DNA of 64,000 bases from Thermopolyspora sp040678635 (GCF_040678635.1 NZ_JBFATZ010000006.1:434001-498000); one strand, 5' to 3'. Shown: positions 43,387-53,147, numbered from the stretch's first letter. Program-made: numbers and translations. Notes: generated by a model from the letters alone, not told the origin.

Positions 43387-45862
43387 CTACGCCGAGCTGG
43401 AGCGGCTGCGGTCGTATGGCGAGAAGGTGCTGCGGCGGCTGCGTGACCGACCGGCCGACGTTCCAGCACACATCCGGGTCGCGCGGGAGGAGACCGAGCG
43501 GATCGCCGCGGAACTCGTCGAACGCAGCAAGGAACGCCAGAGTTTCGGGTTCGTCGGCGATTTCAACGCGGGCAAGTCGCGCCTGCTGGCCCGGGTGCTG
43601 CGGATGCCGGAGCTGCTCAAGGTCTCCGGCGCGCCGACCACCGGCAACGTGACGGCGGTGCGGGTGCTGCCGGTCCCGTACGGCGAAGCCCCCCGGGTGA
43701 CGGCCGCCTGGATCGGCTTCCTGTCCCTGGACGCCGTCGCCGAGTGCGCCGCCTTCGTGATGGCGAAACTGGAGGCGGTGGTGAGGGAATGCCGCCTGCC
43801 GTACCCGATCAGTGGTTTGCGCAACTACAACCCGATCAACGATGGCTGGGAGCGGCTGGAGGAGTTCGCACGCCCGCTGTGGCGTGACCCGCACGCCAAC
43901 GCCGAGGTCCGCGCCCACGTGTACGAGCTGCTCAAGCTGCGCGACGCGGTGGCCCGGGGCTCGCGCCTGCTCCCCGCGTCCGACCCCGGCCCGCAGCACG
44001 CGGTGGATCCCGCCCTGCCCGAGCGGGCCGTCGAGATCGGCGGTTCCCGCGACATCCCGGCCGACTTCCCCGAACGGCGGTTCGTCGCGCCGCTGCCCGC
44101 GGACGCCGACCTGACCGCCGAGACGCTGCGCGAGGTCTTCCCCCTGGTCCGGCGGGTCACCTACCAGGTGGAGATGCCCGAGCGGCTGTGGGACCTGTCC
44201 GCCGTCCGCGACCCTCGCGGCATCGAGCTGTGCGACCACCCGGGGCTCAACACCCTGGGCGGGGCCAGGGACGAGTTCCTCAGCCGGCGTGAGCTGCGCC
44301 GCATCACGAGCATCGCCGTGGTGGTCAACGCCCGGCAGGCCGAGACGGTCGGCCCGGCGCGGCTGCGCGGGCTGCTTGAGGGCGGACGCCGGTCGCGCGA
44401 GCTGCTCCGGGACTCCCTGCTGGTGGTCGGAAACCACTTCGACGTGATCGAACCGATCCCCGTCGGCTCCCCGGTCGCGCTCGCCGCCCTGCGCGAGCGC
44501 AGCGAGGAGCTGGCCTCGCTGCTGCGCGCGGCCGGCGAACTCAGCGGCGGGCACCCGGAGCGGACGGTGCTGACCTGCGCGGTGTTCCACCAGAATCCCG
44601 AGACGCGGGAACGGGCCGAGCGGTGGCGGCCGGTGGCGGCCGCGCTGCACGCGCACGCGGCCGGGGACGCGGACGCGCCCGAGCACGGGATCGCCCGCGC
44701 GCTCGCCGCCTACGCCGACGACGGCGGCATCGAGTCGCTGCGGCGGCGGATCGCCGCGCATCTGGGCGAGCACGGCGTACGCATCCTGGTGGGCGAGTGC
44801 CGCGCGCTGCGACGCGACCTGCGCGACCGGCTGGAACGCCTGCACCGGCTGGAGACCGGCGGGTCCTCGGCCGACAGGGACGAGGAGCGCCTCGCCCACG
44901 TGGTCCGCGAGCTGACCCGGGCGTCGTCGGCGATGCGCGAGCAGATCATGCGGCTGGGCGACCCCGCGGTGCTCACCCTGCCGGACGGGCGGCCCCTGCT
45001 CGACCACGTACGCCACGCCGCCATCAACGACGTCTACCTCTGGGAGCAGTGGGCGAAGACGCTCCGGCGCAGCGTCAACGGCACCATCGGGCCCCGCGCC
45101 GCCGGCGGCTTCCGGTTCCCCGGCATCACCGACGACGACCCCGACGACGATGCCGACGACACCACCGACGGCCTGCGCGAGCCGTACCTGAACGGTCTCG
45201 CCGAGGTCCATCAGGAGGCGTTCAAGCTGCTCGCCGAGGCCGTGGACCGGTGGGTGGCCGAGTGCGAGGAGGCGGTGCGGGCCGCCCGCGAACTGCTGGA
45301 GGATCCCCGCACCCGCGGCCTGCTCGAAGATCGGCTCGCCCTGCTCGACCCCCGCGACGGCGGCGCGCGGCGCCTGCTGCTCCTGGGCTACCTGACCAAT
45401 CCGCGCCAGTGGGTGCCCGGCGCGCTGCGCGAGTCGATCGAGGCGGCCGGCGGCGGCGACCTCATCCCGGACGAGCACCACTTCCCGCTGGCCGCCGGGC
45501 ACGCGCTGCCCTGGCACCCGGCCTTCGGCCGGCACGCCGAGGCCCAGGAGCAGACCGCGGCGCGCAGGCACCAGAGCCGCCTGTTCCAGCTCCGCAGGGA
45601 CCTCGCCAACGCCATGACCTACACCGTGCAGAGCAGGGTCGCCCGCGTGCTCTCCGACCTGCACGGCCGCCTCGCCGCCGCGGTGGACCACCTGGACCGC
45701 AAGGTGCCGACGCCCGGCGATCTCGGGCGCATCCGCGCGCCCCGGCCCGACGCGGGCGCCGTCTCGGACGGCTACGGCGACCTGCTCGACGAGGACGAGC
45801 ACATGAACACGGGCGGCGGCCGTCACGGCACGTCCTTCGGCATAGGCGGACCCGGTTTCTGA
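43364..45862 (+). CDS. Dynamin-like large GTPase (SrfC-like)
   Basis: An 832-residue protein with an N-terminal GTPase domain: P-loop GDFNAGKS at residues 65-72, a Thr-containing switch TTGNVTAV, DHPG at 291-294 (DxxG) and NHFD at 357-360 in the place of NKxD. The remainder is mostly long helices with several Arg/Glu-rich stretches. An acidic tract DDDPDDDADD lies near 590. Size, fold order and its place next to an SrfB-like ATPase resemble SrfC of the enterobacterial srfABC locus, a group of unknown biochemical function. CGGAGG precedes ATG 43364. No transmembrane segment is seen; membrane contact may be through the DUF4407 partner. Confidence 0.78.
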   Translation: MEQDMADDYAELERLRSYGEKVLRRLRDRPADVPAHIRVAREETERIAAELVERSKERQSFGFVGDFNAGKSRLLARVLRMPELLKVSGAPTTGNVTAVRVLPVPYGEAPRVTAAWIGFLSLDAVAECAAFVMAKLEAVVRECRLPYPISGLRNYNPINDGWERLEEFARPLWRDPHANAEVRAHVYELLKLRDAVARGSRLLPASDPGPQHAVDPALPERAVEIGGSRDIPADFPERRFVAPLPADADLTAETLREVFPLVRRVTYQVEMPERLWDLSAVRDPRGIELCDHPGLNTLGGARDEFLSRRELRRITSIAVVVNARQAETVGPARLRGLLEGGRRSRELLRDSLLVVGNHFDVIEPIPVGSPVALAALRERSEELASLLRAAGELSGGHPERTVLTCAVFHQNPETRERAERWRPVAAALHAHAAGDADAPEHGIARALAAYADDGGIESLRRRIAAHLGEHGVRILVGECRALRRDLRDRLERLHRLETGGSSADRDEERLAHVVRELTRASSAMREQIMRLGDPAVLTLPDGRPLLDHVRHAAINDVYLWEQWAKTLRRSVNGTIGPRAAGGFRFPGITDDDPDDDADDTTDGLREPYLNGLAEVHQEAFKLLAEAVDRWVAECEEAVRAARELLEDPRTRGLLEDRLALLDPRDGGARRLLLLGYLTNPRQWVPGALRESIEAAGGGDLIPDEHHFPLAAGHALPWHPAFGRHAEAQEQTAARRHQSRLFQLRRDLANAMTYTVQSRVARVLSDLHGRLAAAVDHLDRKVPTPGDLGRIRAPRPDAGAVSDGYGDLLDEDEHMNTGGGRHGTSFGIGGPGF

Positions 45863-45880
45863 CGATCGTTAAGGAGAGGC

Positions 45881-48718
45881 ATGCACCAGACACCCGAGCC
45901 GACCAGAAGGACGCCGCTGCGCCCGCCGCTGGACGGCGCCGAGAGGCTCTACACGCTGTCCATCGATCTCGGCACGTCGGCCGCCACCGCGACGCTGTTC
46001 CACGACCGCCGGCGTCCCCTGCGCAGCATGGATCCCGGCCGGTCCGCGGAGGCCCACCGCCGCATGGCCGAACTGCTGAGGCTGAGCTGGCCGAACGAAT
46101 CCGTGAAGCGGACGCTGGTCGAGGGCGTCAACGACCGGCTGTCCCGCGAAGGGGTCACGACCGGTCCCTTCGCCGACTGCGCCGAGCTGGCCGCGCATCT
46201 GGAGAAGCAGGCCACGTCGGCGTCCGACGCCCCGCGCGGCGCCCTGCTCGACGCGGTGTCCTGGGAGCTGGAGAACCTGCCCCTGGAGGGCGACCTGGGC
46301 GATTGGCTGATCCCCCGCCTGCACGAGGTGCACGACCAGGCGTTCCGGGTTCCGCCGCTGTCCTCGCTGAAGCTGGATCGGGTGGCGCTCACCCTCAGCC
46401 CCAAAAGGTCGGAGGAGATCCCGAGCGTGCTCGCCGTGCCGCCGGAGCGGGATGAGGGGCCGCTGCTGGTGGATCCGCTGGAGTACGACGGAGACGCCCG
46501 GCTGTGCCGGGGGCTCAAGCGCAGGCTGATCGCGCCCGAGCGGCTCCCTGACGATCTCGACGTACGGCGGGACGGCTGGGCGCGGGACAGCGACCTCCTC
46601 CTCGCCGCCGCCTACGCCGACCTGGCCAGGAGGGTCGAGGAGTACGCGGACGCAATCCCCGACGCGCAGATCGCCGGACGGCGCGTGGAGCAGGTGGTGG
46701 TCACCTACCCCACGACCACGCCCGCCGGGGCCCGCCACCGGCTGCGCGAGCTCGTGGCGGACGCGCTCGGCCTGCGCTCCCCGCTCGATGCGCACATCGA
46801 CTACGACGAGGCCGTCGCCGCCGCCCTGTTCTTCCTGATGCGCGACTTCGGCGGCGACGCGCAGGCCGGCATCGAGGCGTTCCGCGCACGCTGCCGCCCG
46901 GTGCCGGGCAAGCGGATGTGGCACCAGCACCTGCTGGTCATCGACATCGGCGGCGGCACCACCGACATCGCCCTGCTCCTGCTGGAGCTGCACGATCTCA
47001 CCCGCCCGGTGCCCGGCCTGGACCCGCTGGTCCAGGGACGCCACTACCTGCTGCGTCCGCGGGTCCTCGGCTCCACCGGTCACCCCCAGCTCGGCGGCGA
47101 CCTGCTCACGCTGAAGATCTTCTACTGGCTCAAGGCACTGATCGTGGACGCGCTGGACGCGCCGCCGGCCGGAAACGGCGGGCGTCACCTGGGCCTGCGC
47201 CCCCGCTTCACGGACCTGATCCTCGGCAACGCCGACCCGTCTCCCGCGCCTCCCGCGGTCGCGCAGGCGCTGCGGGACCTGCTGCCCACGCACGCCGGGG
47301 CGGGCGGGCAGGCGGCCTTCGACCTGCTGTGGACCGAGGCGGAGAAGGCCAAGCACCAGCTCGGCCGCGGCGACGCCTGGGAGCTGCCGGCCTCCCGGCT
47401 CAGCGACCTGGCCGGGGCGCTTCCCCAGAAGTTCGACCGCCGTGACAACGTCGGCAAGCTGAAGCCGGAGCAGGTACGCCTCGATCAGGAGGGTTTCGCC
47501 AGGCTCGCCGCTCCGATCATCGGGACGGCCGTCGCGCTCGCGGCCGACCTGACGCGGTCGAGGCTGGGAACCTCGACCGGTGAGGTGCTCGACTGCATCG
47601 CCCTGTCGGGCAAGTCCTGCGAGATGGCGATCGTCAAGGACACCGTGCTCAGGCGTTTCTCCGCCGAGCTCAACGTCGACGACGGCACGGCGCGCCCGAT
47701 CGTCTGGAATCCGGCCGCGCTGATCGTGGAGACCGACTACGCCAAGCCCGCCACCTCCATCGGCGCCTGCTGGGCGCAGAGCCTGCGTGACAACAGCGCC
47801 GTGGACCGCGATCAGGCGCTCGACATGGGACGGCTCGCCAAGGGCGAGGACGTGCTGGACATCGAGATCGACAATCTGCTGTTGACCGTGCCCGGCGGCT
47901 TCGACCTGGTGGACAACGACTCCGTCGCCACCGAGCTCATCGGTTCCGGCGCGGAGTTCGACATCGGCGACCGGCACGGACGGCTGCGGGCCCGCAGCCG
48001 CTGGATGCCGTTGCGCCCGGACATCCGCGTGCACCGCAGGATCGAGGGCGGCGAGTCCATCGAATGGGGGCGCTTCCGCTACCAGAGCCGGATCGGCGAC
48101 CTCGACCCCGCCGTGCGTGACGTGTACTTCCAGTTCGAGATCGACCAGGAGCTCAACCCCACCATCCTGCTGCGCCACGGCACGCAGAGCCATCTGATCG
48201 TGGACGGCGCGACGGACGGCATGTCCCTGGGACCCGACATGCTGCGCGACATCGTCGGCCGGGGGCTGTCGGTGCACGTCATGGACGCCGACGGCGAGGC
48301 GGTGCCGGTGTTCGGCAGGCTGGACCCCGATCCGGAGGTCGCTTTCCCGCACATGTTCTATGAGCTGGTCATGGAGGCGCCGTCGGTCCGCGGCGTGGTG
48401 TCCGCCACGGCGCTGCCCCTCGCGCCCGCGGGCGGCTACCGGTTCGTGGCGATCGGCGCGGACGGCGAGCGCATCGACCTCGGCTCCGTCGCGGCGCCGT
48501 ACCCGGAAGAGAGCCACCGGGTCCGGCACACGCTGCGGCACTGGGCCACGCTGGACGAGACCGGCCGGTTGCGTGTGGTGGCCGGGTATCCGGACTACCT
48601 GCCCGCGACGAGCGTCGAGGTGCTGCACGGTGTGACCGGCTCGGTTTACGCGGCCCGGATGGACGAAGGCCTGCCGAACTGGCGCCCGTCCTGGGATCCG
48701 TTCACCGGGGAGCACTGA
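45881..48718 (+). CDS. Hsp70/actin-fold ATPase (SrfB-like)
   Basis: A 945-residue protein with the actin/Hsp70 ATPase signature: phosphate-1 LSIDLGTSAATATLF near 27-41, VVVTYPTTTPAGARHRLREL near 275, phosphate-2 VIDIGGGTTDIALL near 353 and an adenosine-type motif IALSGKSCEMAIV near 570. The C-terminal ~300 residues are beta-rich (IDNLLLTVPGGFDLVDN onwards), unlike the Hsp70 substrate domain. Total length matches the SrfB virulence-factor family, which pairs with SrfC. AAGGAGAGG lies just upstream of ATG 45881; its stop shares a base with the next ATG. ATP-dependent assembly or remodelling is inferred. Confidence 0.78.
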   Translation: MHQTPEPTRRTPLRPPLDGAERLYTLSIDLGTSAATATLFHDRRRPLRSMDPGRSAEAHRRMAELLRLSWPNESVKRTLVEGVNDRLSREGVTTGPFADCAELAAHLEKQATSASDAPRGALLDAVSWELENLPLEGDLGDWLIPRLHEVHDQAFRVPPLSSLKLDRVALTLSPKRSEEIPSVLAVPPERDEGPLLVDPLEYDGDARLCRGLKRRLIAPERLPDDLDVRRDGWARDSDLLLAAAYADLARRVEEYADAIPDAQIAGRRVEQVVVTYPTTTPAGARHRLRELVADALGLRSPLDAHIDYDEAVAAALFFLMRDFGGDAQAGIEAFRARCRPVPGKRMWHQHLLVIDIGGGTTDIALLLLELHDLTRPVPGLDPLVQGRHYLLRPRVLGSTGHPQLGGDLLTLKIFYWLKALIVDALDAPPAGNGGRHLGLRPRFTDLILGNADPSPAPPAVAQALRDLLPTHAGAGGQAAFDLLWTEAEKAKHQLGRGDAWELPASRLSDLAGALPQKFDRRDNVGKLKPEQVRLDQEGFARLAAPIIGTAVALAADLTRSRLGTSTGEVLDCIALSGKSCEMAIVKDTVLRRFSAELNVDDGTARPIVWNPAALIVETDYAKPATSIGACWAQSLRDNSAVDRDQALDMGRLAKGEDVLDIEIDNLLLTVPGGFDLVDNDSVATELIGSGAEFDIGDRHGRLRARSRWMPLRPDIRVHRRIEGGESIEWGRFRYQSRIGDLDPAVRDVYFQFEIDQELNPTILLRHGTQSHLIVDGATDGMSLGPDMLRDIVGRGLSVHVMDADGEAVPVFGRLDPDPEVAFPHMFYELVMEAPSVRGVVSATALPLAPAGGYRFVAIGADGERIDLGSVAAPYPEESHRVRHTLRHWATLDETGRLRVVAGYPDYLPATSVEVLHGVTGSVYAARMDEGLPNWRPSWDPFTGEH

Positions 48719-49842
48719 TGGCCACCGACCCGCTGCTCGACGCGCTCGACACCCTTCTGGACGCCCCCCGGTCGGAGCTCGGCAGGTTCACCCGTAACGC
48801 GCTGGCCCGGTTGACGGCCAACCTCTCGCTTCGGATCTACCGCTACGGCGGAGAGGACGAATCCGTGCTGCGCGCGGCCAAGGTCCTCCGCGACGAGCTC
48901 GATGCCCGCCTCCTCCGCGCACGGCCCGGCACGCCGCCTTCCGACTCGGACACGCCGCCCGCGCCCGACCAGGCCGAGACGCCCGTACCCGACCTGACCG
49001 AGACGTCCGCGCCCGACGAAGCCGAGGCACCCGCGCCCGACCAGGCCGAGGTGCCCGCGTGGCTCGCCGAGCTGACCGGCAGGCTGCTCGACGACAAGGC
49101 CTCGGCCCGATGGCTCGACGAGGGGCCGACCGCCCCCGGCGATCCGGCATGGGCGGCCGCCGCCCTGCTGCGGCTGCCGGCCGAGGAGGCCGAACGCCGA
49201 CGGGAGGAGGTCAAGCGGCTGGCTCCGGAGTCGGCGGACGAGCTCCGCGCTCCGGAAGGCATCCGGGACGACGTCGCGCAGGCGCTCGGCCCCGAAGCGC
49301 TCGACCATTATCGAAACGTGGCCTTGGTGATCAGCGACGTGCTCAACGCCGTCGAACTCGACCGGAACCTGTGTACGTCGGCTCTGCCCGGCCCGAGCGC
49401 CCGGTCCCTGGCGGACGAACAGGCGCGCAAGGAGTATCACGACAAGGTGGTGGGGTGGCTGAAGAGCCTGGCCGCGTCCAAGGACGCCGCCGACACGATC
49501 GACTGGCTGGTACGCGTCGACGAGGCGGTGCGCTCGGTGTTCCCGCGCCCGCTGCCCGCCCCCACCAGTTGGTGGAGGCAACTGGGCGATCGCTCGTTCG
49601 ACGCCCTGCACCGGTACGTCAAGCGCGCGGCGCCCGAGGCGGAGGTCGGACTGGTCCAGGAGGGCCCGTACGGCGAGGGCGAGGCGGGCAGGCGGGCTCC
49701 CAAGGAGGAGCGGAACATCGGCATCGACGAGGGCTCCGCCCGGCGCGGCCAGATCCTCTGGTGCCTGCGGGCCTGGTACGAGTACGCCAACCCCGCCGGT
49801 CCGCCCAGGATCCGCGGTGCCCGGGTTCTCTACGGCCGATGA
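48718..49842 (+). CDS. Unknown protein of GTPase/ATPase operon
   Basis: A 374-residue soluble protein I do not recognise. The N-terminal ~70 residues are helical, then an acidic Pro-rich linker with repeats of PDQAE/PDEAE (about 75-110). The C-terminal ~260 residues are helical with conserved-looking Trp residues (WLVRVDEAVRSVF, SWWRQLGDRSFDALHRYV, ILWCLRAWYEYANP). ATG overlaps the SrfB-like stop, and its stop overlaps the next ATG. It occupies the place of SrfA in srfABC loci but shows no visible similarity that I can vouch for. It is probably an adaptor. Confidence 0.75.
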   Translation: MATDPLLDALDTLLDAPRSELGRFTRNALARLTANLSLRIYRYGGEDESVLRAAKVLRDELDARLLRARPGTPPSDSDTPPAPDQAETPVPDLTETSAPDEAEAPAPDQAEVPAWLAELTGRLLDDKASARWLDEGPTAPGDPAWAAAALLRLPAEEAERRREEVKRLAPESADELRAPEGIRDDVAQALGPEALDHYRNVALVISDVLNAVELDRNLCTSALPGPSARSLADEQARKEYHDKVVGWLKSLAASKDAADTIDWLVRVDEAVRSVFPRPLPAPTSWWRQLGDRSFDALHRYVKRAAPEAEVGLVQEGPYGEGEAGRRAPKEERNIGIDEGSARRGQILWCLRAWYEYANPAGPPRIRGARVLYGR

Positions 49843-50063
49843 GCAACCCGGTGAACAACCCGGGTGAGCACCAAGGTGAAACCGCCGGTACATTCGACGA
49901 GGTATTCGTCCCCAGCGATCACGGCAGCGCTCCGGCGGGCGCCGGACGCGTAATCCGGGAAGTCCGGGAAGTCCGGGAAGTCCGGAAAGCCCGGGAAGGG
50001 CACCCCGGTCACCCTCCTCCGCGCCGTACACCCGTCCCACCCCCACCCGCGAGGCCCTCATGA
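49839..50063 (+). CDS. Small protein with REV repeat
   Basis: A 74-residue reading frame between two ATGA overlaps, which is the main evidence that it is translated. The N-terminal half is polar (TFDEVFVPSD), the middle is a charged repeat RE-V made by three exact GAAGTCCGG nine-base units plus degenerate flanking ones (49950-50000), and the end is Pro-rich. It may be a linker-type or scaffold peptide; no family is recognised. Confidence 0.55.
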   Translation: MSNPVNNPGEHQGETAGTFDEVFVPSDHGSAPAGAGRVIREVREVREVRKAREGHPGHPPPRRTPVPPPPARPS

Positions 50064-50941
50064 GCGTCACCTCCCCCGCCATGCCGCACGCGCGCCTCGC
50101 CGCCGCGGTCTGCCTTGTGGCGGGGTTCGGGGTGATGGCCGTCGCCTCACTCGTCGGGCGCTTCCCCGAGCCGGGGATGTGGCGGTACTGGAGCGGCACC
50201 GTGGGCGACCTGATCCTGCTGCCCGCGGTGATCTACGGGCTCACCAGGGCCGTCACGCTCCTGCCGGATCCGGGCCGGTCGCGGTCGAGGTGGCTCGTCG
50301 CCGCGGCGGGCGGCGCGGCGGGGGCCGCCGCCCAGGCGTCCTGGCTGCTCGATCCCGCCCCGAGGGTGAACTGGATGCTGGTCCGGGCGCACACCTTCTC
50401 CTGGATCGGGTGGTATCACGCGATCTTCCTGTGTGTCGTGGCCGCCTACATCGCGGGGGTCACCTGGGAACTGCTCCGGCGTACCAGGGCGGCGCCACCG
50501 CCGCCTTGGATGCTGGGCGGGAACGGCTGCGCGCTGGTGTTGTCGGCCGCCGCGATGTTCGTCCTCACGGCGGTGGCCGACTCCCTTCCTTCGGCGGCGA
50601 CCGCCAGTTCGCTGGCCACCATGGCGGCCATCGCGCTCGCGCCCGTGGCGATGCTGGCCGCGTCCGCCGCCCTGCTCGGCCGCAGCGCCCGAGGGCTCCT
50701 CGGCCCCCTGGCGGTGGCCGTGGCGACCTCGGTGGCGGCCGTGTGCGTGGTCCGCGGGTTCCAGCAGCACTCGCTCCTTCCCACCGTCGCCCTGATATGC
50801 GGGGTGGTCGTCGCCCTTGCCCTCCGCCCTCGGGGACCTTTCCTGCGTTCGACGGACCTGCGCATGCTCGCAGGCGGCAGCGTGACCGCGGCCCTGGTCA
50901 GCGCCGCCGGCGTCCTGCAGACTGCGATCTCTCCGGCTTGA
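50060..50941 (+). CDS. Multi-span membrane protein
   Basis: A 293-residue integral membrane protein with about eight hydrophobic segments and very few charged residues between them. It is the last gene of the operon, starting on an ATGA overlap. No family motif is recognised. Its place in a unit with a DUF4407 protein, a GTPase and an Hsp70-like ATPase suggests that the system works at the membrane. Confidence 0.75.
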   Translation: MSVTSPAMPHARLAAAVCLVAGFGVMAVASLVGRFPEPGMWRYWSGTVGDLILLPAVIYGLTRAVTLLPDPGRSRSRWLVAAAGGAAGAAAQASWLLDPAPRVNWMLVRAHTFSWIGWYHAIFLCVVAAYIAGVTWELLRRTRAAPPPPWMLGGNGCALVLSAAAMFVLTAVADSLPSAATASSLATMAAIALAPVAMLAASAALLGRSARGLLGPLAVAVATSVAAVCVVRGFQQHSLLPTVALICGVVVALALRPRGPFLRSTDLRMLAGGSVTAALVSAAGVLQTAISPA

Positions 50942-50963
50942 CGACCGCCTTCACGCATCGCCC

Positions 50964-53147
50964 TCACGCATCGCCCTCGCGGGCGGTGACTCCGGCGGCG
51001 CGGATCCGGCGTTCCAGGCACTCCTGGAGCAGGCGCAGCCGCCATCCCTTGGGATGCCGGTCGGGGAACCGTCCGCGCAGACGCGCCACCGTCCTCAGCT
51101 CGGCGGGGCCCAGTTCGGCGAGCGGGCGGGCGAGCATCCGCTCCGCGCCACGGGAGAAGGGACCGTGCACCTCGACGCCCGCGGAGGTGTGGATCGCGAG
51201 GTACTCCCCGCCCGGCGAGCTCCACACCGACCACACATGGGCCTTGGGCGACGACGGTACGCGTGGCTCGTCGATCTCGGTGAGCGTGGCCGTGTCGAAG
51301 AAGCGCACTGTGCCACGGTCCGCCACGGCCATCCTGTCCCCGCCGTCGTAGCGGGCGAGGCTCGCCCGGGGGCCCGGGCTCACCATGCCGCGCGGCCGGA
51401 ACGCGGTGCGGTCGCGGCGGGTGACGCGCACGGGCGTCCGGCGGGCGTCGAAGGCCCACTCCTGCAGCATCAGCTCGCCCCCCGGCCGGTGGGCGACGAC
51501 GATCAGGCGGCCGTCCCCCGGGAACGCGACATGAAACGGGCACGCGCCCGACCACCACATCTCGACGTCCAACGGGATCGTGGCCAGCGCCCGGCCCGTA
51601 CGGCTCGCGAGCACGACGTCCCTGTCACCGAGCAGGGCCAGCCGTCCGGTGCGCCGTTCCGCGGCCACCGAGTGGAAGGCGTACGCGGTCGCAAGCCCGG
51701 ATACGTCGATCTCACGGAGGATCTGGTTGCCGAACAGCAGACGGTTGCCCTGGGCGACCGCGACGAAGCCGGGCCCGTTCGGGGCCGCCCCCAGCAGGTG
51801 GCCACCGCCCTTGACGGGGGGCCAGTCGGGGGACGGCAGGGGCGTCCCGTCCGGCATCGCGTACATCCGGACGACGACGCCGTCGCGAAGGTCCTTGAAG
51901 CCGTCGAGGAGGATCAGGCGCGTGCCGCCCGCGCTGAACGTGCCGAGCGTCTCCCGCAGGCCCGGGTCGGGGATGACCAGCGGGTTCCAGGTCGGCGGCG
52001 GCTCGGTCAGCAGGTCGAACAGCTCGTCGTCGGGCGGCGGCGGACGCCAATCGCGGATGCGCCGCACGGCCTCCAGCCCTTCCTCGAACGGGAGCCGGGG
52101 AAACATCCGCCAGATCTCCTCCCACTCCCCGAGGGTCGCCAGGCGGTCGACCGCGGCGGCGCGCTCGGCCACGGTCCACCGCTTCGGGCCGCCGGTCACC
52201 GCCGTCAGGAGTGCGATCTCCCCGGTACGGAGCATCGCCCGCCGCAGCAGGGCACGCCGGGCGGGTGACAGGACGGGGTAGCGGGCGGCGAGCAGGGAGC
52301 CGTCCGGATCCGACTCGCGATACCGCTCACCCTGGCCCGCGGACAGCAGCACCAGGGCGCGCTCAACCGGGTCGGCGGGGATGAGGTCGCGCCGGACGCA
52401 GCCGACGGCGGCCCGCTCCCGCACATGCTCCGGCGTCCCCGGGGCCAGCACGGCGGCCAGCAGCCGGGCCGGCTTGGCGAGGCCGAGCACGATCATGCTC
52501 TGCCGGTGGGCGGACCAGAGCAGGGTGCCCGCGGGTGAGATCGACGAGTAATGTTCGGGCGCGGGATTCGCCGGAACGCTGAGCCGCTCGGTCAAGGTCA
52601 CCGGGGGGTCGTCGCCGCCGAGCCAGGTCACCCACGCCCAGGCGAGCGCGGCCTCGGAGAGCGGCGCGGGGTTGGCGATCAGCGGGTCCACCAGCTCGGG
52701 ACGCCTTCCGGCGGCGGCGTAACGCCACAGAATGTCCAGTGCAGTGCCGGTGGCCGTCTCGCAGACTCTCCCGGCATTGGCGCGGACCGTCTCGTCCGGG
52801 TCGTCGAGGCACGCCACGACCCGGTCGCCGATCGCTCCGACCGGTCCCTCGGCCAGCCGCCCGTGCAGGCCCAGCGTGATCACGGCGTCGCCGTACCCGG
52901 GCGCCACCGCGCCCGTCTCGAGCACCACGGCGCGCAGCCGCTCGTCCCGGTGGCGCACCCACCGCGCGGCGACCCAGCCCAGCAGTGGGTCGCGGTCGCC
53001 GCGACCGCGACGCGATCGCGCCACCTCAAGCACGGCCTCCAGCGCCTCCGCGTCGCCCGCCTCGGCCAGGTCGCACAACGCGCGACGGGCGAAACCGCCC
53101 CAGGCGCGACGAGCCACCGCCCTGAGCCATCTCACCCGTCGCCGCAC
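50964..53147 (-). CDS. HEAT-repeat/beta-propeller protein
   Basis: A 727-residue protein, not assigned to a named family. The N-terminal ~370 residues are helical and HEAT/ARM-like (ALEAVLEVARSR, ERLRAVVLETGAV, RVVACLDDPDETVRANAGRV). The C-terminal half (about 385-690) has repeated short beta strands with WD40-like spacing (GGHLLGAAPNGPGFVAVAQG, RLALLGDRDVVLASRTG, WSVWSSPGGEYLAIHTS), consistent with a propeller. GTG 53147 has GAGGAGG about 10 bases upstream. It converges on the GTPase/ATPase operon with a 22-base gap. It is likely a scaffold or interaction platform; function is unknown. Confidence 0.75.
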   Translation of the reverse strand: MRRRVRWLRAVARRAWGGFARRALCDLAEAGDAEALEAVLEVARSRRGRGDRDPLLGWVAARWVRHRDERLRAVVLETGAVAPGYGDAVITLGLHGRLAEGPVGAIGDRVVACLDDPDETVRANAGRVCETATGTALDILWRYAAAGRRPELVDPLIANPAPLSEAALAWAWVTWLGGDDPPVTLTERLSVPANPAPEHYSSISPAGTLLWSAHRQSMIVLGLAKPARLLAAVLAPGTPEHVRERAAVGCVRRDLIPADPVERALVLLSAGQGERYRESDPDGSLLAARYPVLSPARRALLRRAMLRTGEIALLTAVTGGPKRWTVAERAAAVDRLATLGEWEEIWRMFPRLPFEEGLEAVRRIRDWRPPPPDDELFDLLTEPPPTWNPLVIPDPGLRETLGTFSAGGTRLILLDGFKDLRDGVVVRMYAMPDGTPLPSPDWPPVKGGGHLLGAAPNGPGFVAVAQGNRLLFGNQILREIDVSGLATAYAFHSVAAERRTGRLALLGDRDVVLASRTGRALATIPLDVEMWWSGACPFHVAFPGDGRLIVVAHRPGGELMLQEWAFDARRTPVRVTRRDRTAFRPRGMVSPGPRASLARYDGGDRMAVADRGTVRFFDTATLTEIDEPRVPSSPKAHVWSVWSSPGGEYLAIHTSAGVEVHGPFSRGAERMLARPLAELGPAELRTVARLRGRFPDRHPKGWRLRLLQECLERRIRAAGVTAREGDA

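Noticed and set aside
43235..48715. Very long minus-strand open frames opposite the GTPase and Hsp70-like genes (863 and 948 codons), and similar ones opposite GH92 and the amylase-pullulanase
   Set aside because: They are antisense shadows caused by high GC: no family motifs, Gly/Arg/Val-rich composition, and the opposite strand has recognisable domains.
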